Of a stretch of 64,000 bases of DNA, positions 1 through 7,963 are shown piece by piece. The translations under genes and the position numbers were made by a program. Position 1 is the stretch's first letter, and every line of letters starts with the position of its first letter. Location: positions 62,001 to 126,000 of the forward strand of contig JAJFVL010000029.1 in assembly GCA_021371855.1 (NCBI GenBank), in the 5' to 3' direction. The stretch is from Bacteroidales bacterium. GTDB taxonomy: Bacteria > Bacteroidota > Bacteroidia > Bacteroidales > VadinHA17. The notes below the pieces were generated by a model that was not told the DNA's origin, did not search any database, and was given only the letters and a program-made list of their open reading frames with translations.

Positions 1-1
1 A

Positions 2-784
2 GAGGTCAAAAAGCTGAAAGTCCTGATTGTGGACGATGCAGAATATAACCGCCTGCTTTTCAAAACGATATTTGACAGATGGAACGTTAAATACCGTGAG
101 GCTGTAAATGGCATTGAAGCCATGGAAATGGTTAAGTCCGATCATTTCAACCTGCTGTTTATGGATGCCAGAATGCCAGGTATCGACGGATTAAAGGCAA
201 CACAATTTATCCGTGAAGAATTGAATATAAAGGAGTCAGAAATGCCTGTGATATGTATTTCCGCTGCATCTTTAAATGACGACTGGGAGAAATACAGAAA
301 AGCCGGGATGAACTCATTCCTTCAAAAACCTTTTACCGAAGAGATATTATTGAATACCATTCTTTCGGTGATCAGGGGTGTCTCCAAAATTTCAATCAAT
401 GATGCCGGAAGCGGAGACAATAAGAAACCGGAAGGGAGCTATAAAATCGATTTAAATAATTTATATCATATTTCGGGCGGCGATGAGCAATTTGCAAATG
501 ATATGCTTGTCGTTTTTATTGATACTACAAAAAAGGGGCTCAACGAAATGGATGAGGCAGTTAAATCAGGCCAGTGGAAACAAGCTGCCGACCTGGCTCA
601 TAAATTATTACCACCGTGCCGGCATATAGGAGCATCAGATCTGTTTAATGTACTGAAGAAGATTGATGAATCCGTACGCAGTAAGGCTGACTCCGGGGTT
701 ATCGAAAAACTTACAAGTGAATCCTTAAGGGAATTTCAAATCGTCAGTGATCTGATAAAAGAACGGATTGCGAAAAACAGTTAA
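2..784 (+). CDS. C-terminal part of a hybrid sensor kinase: receiver plus HPt domain (5' truncated)
   Basis: The frame is open to the window edge and reads KLKVLIVDDAEYN, a typical start of a receiver domain inside a longer protein. The GTG at 29 is therefore probably not a start, and the gene very likely continues upstream as a hybrid histidine kinase. The receiver covers the first ~125 codons, with phosphoacceptor Asp in MDARMPG (codon 164-166) and the conserved Lys in FLQKPF. A linker leads to a C-terminal HPt domain whose phosphorylatable His lies in DLAHKLL (599-601). Receiver plus HPt implies a His-Asp-His-Asp relay ending on a separate response regulator. The regulator encoded 78 bp downstream is the obvious candidate, but that pairing is inferred from position. 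The sensor and kinase domains lie outside the window. Confidence 0.85.
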   Translation, partial: EVKKLKVLIVDDAEYNRLLFKTIFDRWNVKYREAVNGIEAMEMVKSDHFNLLFMDARMPGIDGLKATQFIREELNIKESEMPVICISAASLNDDWEKYRKAGMNSFLQKPFTEEILLNTILSVIRGVSKISINDAGSGDNKKPEGSYKIDLNNLYHISGGDEQFANDMLVVFIDTTKKGLNEMDEAVKSGQWKQAADLAHKLLPPCRHIGASDLFNVLKKIDESVRSKADSGVIEKLTSESLREFQIVSDLIKERIAKNS

Positions 785-861
785 AATTCTGGTAAATCCG
801 GCTATTTATTTATTAATTTGTAAGTTACTGGTAAAAATTAAATCCGGTAATTAAATACGGT

Positions 862-2211
862 ATGAGTGAAAAGCCTTTTAAGATTTTTGTGGTAGAAGAC
901 AATGAATGGTACAATAAGCTTTTGGTACACACTCTCTCTTTAAATCCCGATTACGAGGTGAAGAGCTTTTTTAATGGAAAAGATCTCCTGAATTGTCTTA
1001 ATGAGTCACCTGATATTATCACACTTGATTTCAGGCTGCCCGATATGACCGGTCTTGAAGTTTTTAAAAAGATCAGGACTGAGGATGAAGATGTTCAGGT
1101 AATTCTTATTTCCGAGCAGGAAGATATCAATACAGTGGTAACTTTATTAAAACTGGGAGTTGTTGACTATATTACAAAGTCAGACGATATCAGGGACCGT
1201 CTTCTCAATACAGTTAAGAATATAAGGAACGGTATCGGGCTTAAAAAAGAGATTTCAACTCTTCGAAGGGAAGTACAAAAAAAATACAGTTTTAATAATA
1301 CTATTCTGGGTGAAAGCCCAGCCATTAAACGGGTTTATGAATTAATTGATAAGGCCCTCGGCACCAATATTACTGTGGTTCTGTCGGGTGAAACCGGCAC
1401 CGGGAAAGAACTGGTAGCAAAGGCTATTCATTATAACTCGAGGCGAAAAGACAAATCCTTCGTGGCAGTCAATGTTGCTGCAATACCTCCTGATCTTATT
1501 GAGAGTGAATTGTTTGGCCATGAAAAGGGCTCTTTCACAGGGGCTTCATTCAGGCGCATTGGCCAGTTTGAGGAGGCTGATGGCGGCACACTCTTCCTGG
1601 ATGAGATCGGTGAAATGGAACTGAATTTGCAGTCGAAATTATTACGGGCTCTCCAGGAGAAAGAAATTGTAAGAATAGGCAGCAATAAGCCCCTTAAAAC
1701 TGACTGTCGCATAATTGTTGCTTCCAATAAGAACCTGCGGGAGGAAGTCAAAAAAGGAAACTTCAGGGAGGATCTGTATTACAGGCTGTTAGGTTTGCCT
1801 ATTGAACTGCCTCCTTTGCGGGAAAGAGGGAATGATATATTGATCCTGGCCAGCCATTTCGTTGAACAATTCTGCAGAGAAAACAATATTCCGTTAAAAA
1901 AATTATCGGAACAGTCACAAAATAAACTGATGAGTTTCCCTTTCCCGGGGAACGTAAGGGAATTAAAATCAGTTATCGAACTTGCAGTCACCCTGTCAGG
2001 AGAAAGTGTGATTGAGCCTGTAGACCTTGTGCTTGATCAGGGGGAGCCATTGTCTGTAGTTGCCCATGAAGACCTGACTCTACGGGGGTACGAATTGAAG
2101 ATCATTAAAGCCACTCTTAAAAAGTATAATAACGATATCAGGATGGCAGCAGAAAAACTGGATATCGGAGTCTCCACCATATACAGGATATTAAAAGATG
2201 AAAAAGAATGA
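862..2211 (+). CDS. Sigma-54-dependent response regulator (NtrC family)
   Basis: Full three-domain bacterial enhancer-binding protein of 449 residues. The N-terminal receiver has Asp56 in TLDFRLPDM and Lys106. The AAA+ domain has Walker A GETGTGKE (176-183), the sigma-54-contacting loop as GSFTGA (223-228) and Walker B LFLDEIG (244-250). The C-terminal Fis-type helix-turn-helix lies at about 425-446 (AAEKLDIGVSTIYRIL). It should activate sigma-54 promoters when phosphorylated, probably by the phosphorelay protein encoded just upstream. An inverted repeat 46 bp after its stop and a sigma-54-like -24/-12 element 138 bp after its stop suggest the next gene is a direct target. Start ATG at 862; no upstream Shine-Dalgarno, as is normal in this phylum. 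Confidence 0.95.
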   Translation: MSEKPFKIFVVEDNEWYNKLLVHTLSLNPDYEVKSFFNGKDLLNCLNESPDIITLDFRLPDMTGLEVFKKIRTEDEDVQVILISEQEDINTVVTLLKLGVVDYITKSDDIRDRLLNTVKNIRNGIGLKKEISTLRREVQKKYSFNNTILGESPAIKRVYELIDKALGTNITVVLSGETGTGKELVAKAIHYNSRRKDKSFVAVNVAAIPPDLIESELFGHEKGSFTGASFRRIGQFEEADGGTLFLDEIGEMELNLQSKLLRALQEKEIVRIGSNKPLKTDCRIIVASNKNLREEVKKGNFREDLYYRLLGLPIELPPLRERGNDILILASHFVEQFCRENNIPLKKLSEQSQNKLMSFPFPGNVRELKSVIELAVTLSGESVIEPVDLVLDQGEPLSVVAHEDLTLRGYELKIIKATLKKYNNDIRMAAEKLDIGVSTIYRILKDEKE

Positions 2212-2256
2212 GCAACCCTGACAAGAGCTCTGTAACAATTTCAGGTTTTACCAAAA

Positions 2257-2273
2257 TGAGAACATGTTTCTCA
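2257..2273. promoter_or_regulatory. Inverted repeat, candidate enhancer/operator site
   Basis: Perfect inverted repeat TGAGAA-N5-TTCTCA in the gap between the sigma-54 regulator and the next gene. It lies 76 bp upstream of a sigma-54-like element, a plausible distance for an upstream activating sequence. Assignment to the neighbouring regulator is inference. Confidence 0.4.
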
Positions 2274-2348
2274 AAATGAAAAATTTATGATTCTCTTTTA
2301 TTGTTTATAATCAGTTCATTGATAATATGTTATTGATTTTGTTAAAAT

Positions 2349-2364
2349 CGGCATAGTATTTGAA
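2349..2364 (+). promoter_or_regulatory. Sigma-54-like -24/-12 element
   Basis: cGGCAT-AGTAT-TTGAA aligns with the consensus TGGCAC-N5-TTGCA. The -24 GG is intact and spacing is right, but the -12 GC is GA, so this is a degenerate match. It sits 32 bp before the ATG of the small outer-membrane-type gene. Confidence 0.35.
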
Positions 2365-2395
2365 TTATAGTAGACGATTTTTAAAGGTGATATTT

Positions 2396-2896
2396 ATGAA
2401 CAGATTAAAAAACTTAATTATCAGCATCTCAGTGTGCATATTTTTTACAGGCATGGCAACTGGCCAATCTTTTTCTGATCAATACCATGTAGCCGTAGGA
2501 TTAAGAGCAGGAGAGTCCGCAGGCCTTTCACTCAAAGTTAATAATCAGAATTCGTCAGGGTGTGAATTTCTACTTGGCCTCTGGAGCAACTGGATAAGCT
2601 TTACCGGATTGTACGAAAAAAACGTACAGGCCTTCAATATTAATGGAATGAGATGGTACTATGGAGCTGGTGGCCATATCGCTCTTGAAACAAACACATA
2701 TTATGAACAGGGCAGGTCGTACGACAGAGGCAGCGATTTTGCACTGGGTATCGACGGTATCGTTGGACTTGAGTATAAAATACCTCAGATCCCATTTGCC
2801 GTTAGTCTGGATTTAAAACCATTCCTTGAAATGTATCGGAATGGGAATTTATATTTTTCTGCCGATCCTGGGATCGGCGTAAAGTTTACATTTTAA
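2396..2896 (+). CDS. Small secreted, probably outer-membrane beta-barrel protein
   Basis: A 166-residue protein with a clear N-terminal signal peptide (MNRLKNLIISISVCIFF..., cleavage after GMATGQ). The mature part has alternating polar and aromatic residues and ends in GIGVKFTF, an aromatic C-terminus typical of outer-membrane barrels. The ATG at 2396 is chosen over an upstream in-frame TTG (2360) because the signal peptide begins there and the TTG overlaps the candidate promoter. It lies between a sigma-54 regulator and a coiled-coil membrane protein. No specific family is recognised and its function is unknown; a stress-induced surface protein is one guess. Confidence 0.7.
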   Translation: MNRLKNLIISISVCIFFTGMATGQSFSDQYHVAVGLRAGESAGLSLKVNNQNSSGCEFLLGLWSNWISFTGLYEKNVQAFNINGMRWYYGAGGHIALETNTYYEQGRSYDRGSDFALGIDGIVGLEYKIPQIPFAVSLDLKPFLEMYRNGNLYFSADPGIGVKFTF

Positions 2897-2931
2897 ATAA
2901 ATTGTAGTTTCAAAATAATAAAATAAAAGAA

Positions 2932-3924
2932 ATGAATACGAAAATTGATGAAAGAAGCGACGGCAATCCTTTAAACCAGAATAAAGGTGTTGGTATTAAT
3001 GAGAATAAGGTAAGAAAAGAGGGTGTTGTAAAAGGTATCAGGACAACCTCGATTATAGGTTTGATCATATTGATTGTGCTTGGCATAGTCTTTTATTCTA
3101 TGTATAAACGCGAGCATATGCAACAGCTCAACCTGATGGAAAATCAGAAAACTGCATTGACTGGCCAGATAACAACCCGCGACTCAGTCATTAACGAATG
3201 GATATCGACTTTTGATGAGATTGAAAAGAATCTGGCAATGATAAAAGAGAAGGAAAAGATAATCACCATGAATTCTTCTGACAGAGAACTTTCAAAGGAA
3301 AGGAAGGATCAGGTCATTGAAGACATTAGATATATTAATACTTTGCTTGAACAGAACAAAAAGAAAATAGCTTCGTTGAATGCTCAGCTTAAGAAATCGG
3401 GTGGTACAATAAAAGCTCTTCAGAATAAGATTGCTGAGCTGGATGCTTCAATTAAACAGAGTGAAACTGATATAAAGGATTTGAAGACTTCTCTGGCTCA
3501 GAAAGATATTGAGATTGAGCAGCTCAATACCCAGGTGACCGGCATGCAGACTACCATTAATCTGAAGGATGAAAAAATAAATGATCAGACCGAAAAGATA
3601 AACACAGCGTATTTTGTTTCAGGTACCTACAAAGAACTGAAAGCAAAAGGCCTTGTAACTAAAGAGGGAGGATTTATCGGACTTGGAAAGAAGGAAGCCT
3701 TGCTGGAAAATTTTTCCGACAGTGCTTACACAAAAATTAATATTCTGGAGACAAAGACTATTCCTTTGAATTCAAAAAAAGCTAAACTAATCACAGAGCA
3801 TCCTTCAGGTTCCTATGAGTTCGTTCGTAATAACAATGATGACACTATAGAATATGTTGAGATAAGCGATCCCGAACAATTCTGGAAAATTTCAAAGTAT
3901 GCTGTTCTGGAAATAACCAGGTAA
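2932..3924 (+). CDS. Single-pass membrane protein with long coiled coil (Cbp1-like)
   Basis: A 330-residue protein with a cytoplasmic Lys/Glu-rich N-terminus of about 37 residues and one transmembrane helix (about 39-60, TSIIGLIILIVLGIVFYSMY). A long heptad-rich coiled coil follows (about 60-225), then a C-terminal globular part containing KGLVTKEGGFIGLGKK. That last motif recalls the Bacteroidota family that databases name Cbp1-like collagen-binding adhesin; the name is weakly founded and adhesion is not shown here. It follows the small barrel gene by 35 bp, so the two are probably co-transcribed. A strong terminator follows. Confidence 0.7.
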   Translation: MNTKIDERSDGNPLNQNKGVGINENKVRKEGVVKGIRTTSIIGLIILIVLGIVFYSMYKREHMQQLNLMENQKTALTGQITTRDSVINEWISTFDEIEKNLAMIKEKEKIITMNSSDRELSKERKDQVIEDIRYINTLLEQNKKKIASLNAQLKKSGGTIKALQNKIAELDASIKQSETDIKDLKTSLAQKDIEIEQLNTQVTGMQTTINLKDEKINDQTEKINTAYFVSGTYKELKAKGLVTKEGGFIGLGKKEALLENFSDSAYTKINILETKTIPLNSKKAKLITEHPSGSYEFVRNNNDDTIEYVEISDPEQFWKISKYAVLEITR

Positions 3925-3944
3925 GACTTTGTATAATGAAAAAT

Positions 3945-3978
3945 AAATCCCGCACGATCAGTAATCTGCGGGATTTTT
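3945..3978 (+). terminator. Rho-independent terminator
   Basis: Perfect 10-bp stem AAATCCCGCA / TGCGGGATTT (3945-3954, 3967-3976) with a 12-nt loop, ending in a T run. It starts 20 bp after the stop of the coiled-coil gene and closes that operon. Confidence 0.9.
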
Positions 3979-3981
3979 GTT

Positions 3982-4105
3982 GTGTGCCGTGCATGGCAAA
4001 TAGCTTGGTGGTGGAAGTCCACTTTGGGAGTTCGTAGTCGCCAACCATTAGCTAATGGCAAGGGGATTAACCCAGGTGTCCCACGCAGCAAAGCATGGGA
4101 ATATG
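3982..4105 (+). mobile_element. Probable 5' remnant of a group II intron
   Basis: The segment starts GTGTG, matching the group II intron 5' consensus GUGYG. It then shows domain-I-like pieces familiar from Bacteroidota introns: a GCC...GGC hairpin, CTTGGTGGTGGAAGTCCAC with a GTGG/CCAC hairpin, the palindrome CCATTAGCTAATGG followed by CAAGGGG, and GGTGTCCCA...TGGGAAT. No reverse-transcriptase ORF, domain V or 3' end follows, so it would be a decayed fragment. It begins right after a terminator. The assignment rests on remembered resemblance to intron 5' ends; another structured RNA is possible. Confidence 0.5.
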
Positions 4106-4138
4106 CAAATAGCAGATCAGGATATATTCGATTTTTAA

Positions 4139-4146
4139 TATATTTG
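4139..4146 (+). promoter_or_regulatory. Bacteroidota -7 promoter element for the M48 gene
   Basis: TATATTTG matches TAnnTTTG exactly, about 130 bp before the peptidase ATG. No clear TTTG lies at the -33 position, so support is partial. Confidence 0.4.
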
Positions 4147-4276
4147 TACAATATAAATCATTACAATTAAACCTGCTTGATTGATCCAAAACATAAACAG
4201 GAATGAATATAATTCATTATCAACCGGGTTAATCATGTGTGGTTTTATCCGACCTTAAAAATTAAATTATATACTT

Positions 4277-5083
4277 ATGAAAAGACTTATTAATCCGTTT
4301 CTTGTATTAATTGTTTTATGCCTTGTTTTCCAGGCATGCACTGTTGTACCACTTACAGGACGCAAACAATTAAGTCTGGTGCAGGAATCTGAAATGATTT
4401 CCATGTCGCTTACCAGTTATTCTGATTTCATGAAGCAGAATGCTCTGTCGACAGATAAAGCCAATACAGCTATTGTTAAAGAGGTTGGTAAAAATATTTC
4501 TGCAGCTGTTATAAAATATTTTGCAGATAATAGTATGTCAGACAGACTTGACGGTTACCAGTGGGAGTTCAACCTGGTAAAGAACGACACTACTCCGAAT
4601 GCATGGTGTATGCCGGGTGGCAAAGTGGTCGTTTACAGCGGGATACTTCCGTACACAAAAGATAAGAACGGCCTTGCTGTTGTTCTTAGTCATGAAATTG
4701 CCCACGCAGTAGCCAGGCATGGCAATGAAAGGATGAGCCAGGAACTTCTTGTCCAATACGGGGGCGTTGCATTAAGTGAGCTACTTAAGAATAAACCTGC
4801 GCAGACACAAAGCATTTTTAACAGCGCGTATGGTATCGGAGCTCAGTATGGGGTACTTCTTCCTTACTCACGTGATCATGAACTGGAAGCGGATAAGCTT
4901 GGTCTTATCTTCATGGCTATGGCAGGATATGATCCTCAGACAGCAATAGCATTCTGGCAAAGGATGAGTGCTATGAGCGGAAATGCACCCCTGGAATTTA
5001 TGAGTACACACCCTTCCGATGCCACCAGGATTAACAAAATCCAGGCAGCTATACCGGAAGCTATGAAATATTATAAAAAGTGA
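4277..5083 (+). CDS. M48 family metallopeptidase, lipoprotein
   Basis: A 268-residue lipoprotein: signal peptide with lipobox LVFQAC (Cys21), then the PLTGRKQL segment common at the mature start of LoiP/YcaL-type M48 peptidases. The zinc motif HEIAH is at 139-143 and the third zinc-ligand region is RDHELEADKLG (Glu204). It should be a periplasm-facing membrane-anchored protease for damaged envelope proteins. It stands alone, with the glycosidase gene starting 41 bp downstream in the same direction. Family assignment is firm; substrates are unknown. Confidence 0.93.
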   Translation: MKRLINPFLVLIVLCLVFQACTVVPLTGRKQLSLVQESEMISMSLTSYSDFMKQNALSTDKANTAIVKEVGKNISAAVIKYFADNSMSDRLDGYQWEFNLVKNDTTPNAWCMPGGKVVVYSGILPYTKDKNGLAVVLSHEIAHAVARHGNERMSQELLVQYGGVALSELLKNKPAQTQSIFNSAYGIGAQYGVLLPYSRDHELEADKLGLIFMAMAGYDPQTAIAFWQRMSAMSGNAPLEFMSTHPSDATRINKIQAAIPEAMKYYKK

Positions 5084-5124
5084 TCCGGACAAAACCTATT
5101 AATAACCTTTTTAAACTTTATGAT

Positions 5125-7935
5125 ATGAGATTCCTGAAATCCATCATCCTTCCTGTTTTTATTATTTCTTGTTTAACTTTTCAAAATTCCTTTTCCCAGG
5201 ACGATAAGACTATCCCGTTGCCTGAACATCCCCGTCCTGATTTCATGCGTCAGAACTGGATAAACCTTAATGGATTATGGAATTTCCGTTTTGATAAGCA
5301 AAATGTCGGAGAAACTGAAAAATGGTTCAACAATTCACAATCGTTCGATAAAAAAATCCTGGTACCTTTTCCCTGGGGATCAAAACTTTCCGGTATAAGC
5401 AATGAAGCAGATATTGCATGGTATTCCCGTACCCTGAATATACCAGTTGACTGGGAAGGCAAAAAGGTATATGTTATTATCGGAGCATGCGACTGGACTA
5501 CTTCGGTATGGCTTGACGGGAACCTGCTTGGCACCTACAGAGGCGGTTATACTCCTTTCGAGTTTGATATGACAGCCTATGTCAGGTTTGGAAAAGATCA
5601 GCAACTTGTTTTCAGGGTTGATGATACGCCTCATTCCTATAAACTGGAGGGAAAACAAGGTTACGGACAGGCAAAAGGCATCTGGCAGACGGTTTATGTT
5701 GAATCGAGAAGCAATCTGTCAGTTGAGTATGTTCATTTTACCCCCGATATAGATAATTCCAAAGTGAAGGTGGAGGCAGTTCTGAATGATATTCCTCCAA
5801 AGGATGCTGCTTTCCAGATTCAGTTCAAACCGGTACAAATGTCTTCTTCCCTTCCTGTAAAATTTCCAAAAGGCAGCAAAAAAGTGAATTTTGAAATTCC
5901 TGTCGCAAACCAGCATCTGTGGTCGCTTGATGATCCTTATTTATATGAAGCAGACGCAGTTTTAAGCATCAAAGGGAAGGAAGAGGATCGTGTCTCGACC
6001 TATTTTGGTATGCGAAAAATAAATGTGGTATCTTTTCCAGTAACTGGTGCACCATACATTGCCCTTAATAACAAACCTTTGTACCTTCAGCTTTGCCTCG
6101 ACCAATCCTATCATCCTGATGGATTTTATACTTTCCCGAGTGACGAGTTTATGCGCGATGAGATTATCCGTTCCAAAAAGATAGGATTAAACGGGAACCG
6201 TATTCATATTAAGGTGGAAGTGCCACGCAAGCTTTACTGGGCCGATAAGCTCGGTTTGCTTATTATGGCTGATGTACCTAATTTCTGGGGAGAACCTACA
6301 GATACTGCCCGGAATGAATGGAACGTGGCTATGAGAGGTATGATTAAACGCGATTACAATCACCCGGCTATATTTTCGTGGGTAATGTTCAACGAAACAT
6401 GGGGTTTGCAGACTAAAACATCAGACAATAAACGGGAATATCTTCCCGAAACACAGTCGTGGGTGGAATCTTGCTACCGTCTTGCCAAAAGTCTTGATCC
6501 CTCAAGATTGGTAGAAGATAATTCAGCCTGCAATTACGACCATACGGTTACTGATATAAATTCATGGCATTCCTACCGGCCGGGATATGACTGGAAAAAA
6601 TTTCTTGACGATGCTGAAAAGAACACTTATCCGGGATCGGCCTGGAATTTCATAGGCGGTCGTAAACAGGGCAATGAACCTATGATGAACAGTGAATGCG
6701 GAAACGTCTGGGGATATACAGGAAGCGCCGGTGATGTTGACTGGAGCTGGGACTACCATATTATGATGAATGAGTTGCGCAGTCATCCAAAAGTCTGTGG
6801 ATGGTTGTATACAGAACATCACGACGTAATAAACGAATGGAACGGTTACTATAAATTCGATCGCACCGATAAAGTAACAGGACTGTCGGAAATAGTGCCG
6901 GGGATGAGCCTTAATGACCTTCATTCAAAAGTTTATATCTCCACAGGCAGCGAATTATGCCGCGATGTAAAACCCGGAGAATCAGTCGAAGTTCCTGTTT
7001 TTGTTTCTTATATGACCGATGAAATACCTTCGGACGGTTTAATCCTCAAAACAGAATTATACGGCTGGAATCAACTCGGAATATTCCAGCATTATAATAG
7101 TTCTGAACAAACACTTCCTTCGGATCCTTATCTGAATAAAGAGCTTTCTCCTCTCAGAGTTACAATGCCTGAGAATCCTGGTCTTGTTATACTTTCATTA
7201 TCTGCCGAAAGTTTGTCAGGCAAAGTATTCCATAAGAATTTCACCACATTCTTCGTAAACAATGGTACCTCTCCCCGGGTTGAAAATATGACATCGGGTG
7301 GCAGACAACTGAAGATTGTCCGCTTTGCCCCGGAAACATTTAGCGATGCAAAATGGACACGTAAGCAATGGAATGTTCTTGATGGAAAGAAAGTGAATGG
7401 TGCAGGTTCAGGGTATTTTGAGTACAGAGTTGCTTTACCTGCTGATTTTGATCCTTCAGGAATTGCTGAAGCCACCCTGATCTTTGAAGCATCCGCGAAA
7501 AAATTAAATGGGAAAGACATGGATGAAAAGAATAAAATGGAAGGCGATTATATGCTTGGTAAAGGAGCTCATGATCCCAGCCAGAATCCAAATTCTTATC
7601 CAATGACCGATACATACAAATATCCCAGCAAGGTTAATGTTCAGGCAGACGGGAAAGCCATAGGTGAAGTATACCTTGAAGATGATCCGGCTGACCACCG
7701 TGGAATCCTTTCATGGCACTCGCAGCTGAAGAACAAAAAACTTAACGAAGCAGGTACTTTCGGTTATTTGTGTTCATTCAATATACCTGTGGAATTATTA
7801 AAGAACCTGAAGAGTAAAGAGATTGTTATCCGTTTTTCAGTAGATGATTCACTGCCAGGAGGGCTTGCAATATATGGTGAGCGTTTTGGTCGTTATCCTG
7901 TTGATCCTTCACTGGTATTTGTTATGAAGAAGTAA
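5125..7935 (+). CDS. Secreted glycoside hydrolase family 2 protein
   Basis: About 936 residues with a signal peptide (MRFLKSIILPVF..., cleavage near NSFSQ), so it acts in the periplasm or outside. The GH2 layout is seen: N-terminal sugar-binding jelly-roll (about 30-200, with GLWNFRFD and TPFEFDMTAYV), immunoglobulin-like domain, then the TIM barrel. The acid/base Glu is in MFNETWG (Glu424) and the nucleophile is probably Glu524 in NSECGNVWG. About 350 further residues form accessory beta domains. The ATG at 5125 is preferred over an in-frame GTG at 5080 that overlaps the preceding stop. Beta-galactosidase, glucuronidase or mannosidase activity cannot be separated by eye. There is no SusCD pair nearby. 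Confidence 0.9.
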   Translation: MRFLKSIILPVFIISCLTFQNSFSQDDKTIPLPEHPRPDFMRQNWINLNGLWNFRFDKQNVGETEKWFNNSQSFDKKILVPFPWGSKLSGISNEADIAWYSRTLNIPVDWEGKKVYVIIGACDWTTSVWLDGNLLGTYRGGYTPFEFDMTAYVRFGKDQQLVFRVDDTPHSYKLEGKQGYGQAKGIWQTVYVESRSNLSVEYVHFTPDIDNSKVKVEAVLNDIPPKDAAFQIQFKPVQMSSSLPVKFPKGSKKVNFEIPVANQHLWSLDDPYLYEADAVLSIKGKEEDRVSTYFGMRKINVVSFPVTGAPYIALNNKPLYLQLCLDQSYHPDGFYTFPSDEFMRDEIIRSKKIGLNGNRIHIKVEVPRKLYWADKLGLLIMADVPNFWGEPTDTARNEWNVAMRGMIKRDYNHPAIFSWVMFNETWGLQTKTSDNKREYLPETQSWVESCYRLAKSLDPSRLVEDNSACNYDHTVTDINSWHSYRPGYDWKKFLDDAEKNTYPGSAWNFIGGRKQGNEPMMNSECGNVWGYTGSAGDVDWSWDYHIMMNELRSHPKVCGWLYTEHHDVINEWNGYYKFDRTDKVTGLSEIVPGMSLNDLHSKVYISTGSELCRDVKPGESVEVPVFVSYMTDEIPSDGLILKTELYGWNQLGIFQHYNSSEQTLPSDPYLNKELSPLRVTMPENPGLVILSLSAESLSGKVFHKNFTTFFVNNGTSPRVENMTSGGRQLKIVRFAPETFSDAKWTRKQWNVLDGKKVNGAGSGYFEYRVALPADFDPSGIAEATLIFEASAKKLNGKDMDEKNKMEGDYMLGKGAHDPSQNPNSYPMTDTYKYPSKVNVQADGKAIGEVYLEDDPADHRGILSWHSQLKNKKLNEAGTFGYLCSFNIPVELLKNLKSKEIVIRFSVDDSLPGGLAIYGERFGRYPVDPSLVFVMKK

Positions 7936-7963
7936 TTATAAAGGTTACGTGTTTCAAAACTTA

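Noticed and set aside
3982..4170. 62-codon plus-strand ORF after the coiled-coil gene
   Set aside because: It overlaps the structured, intron-like segment and its composition is not protein-like; RNA structure explains the region better.
4860..4880. CACGTG core considered as a parS site
   Set aside because: The flanks do not match TGTTNCACGTGNAACA, and it lies inside the M48 peptidase coding sequence far from parAB.
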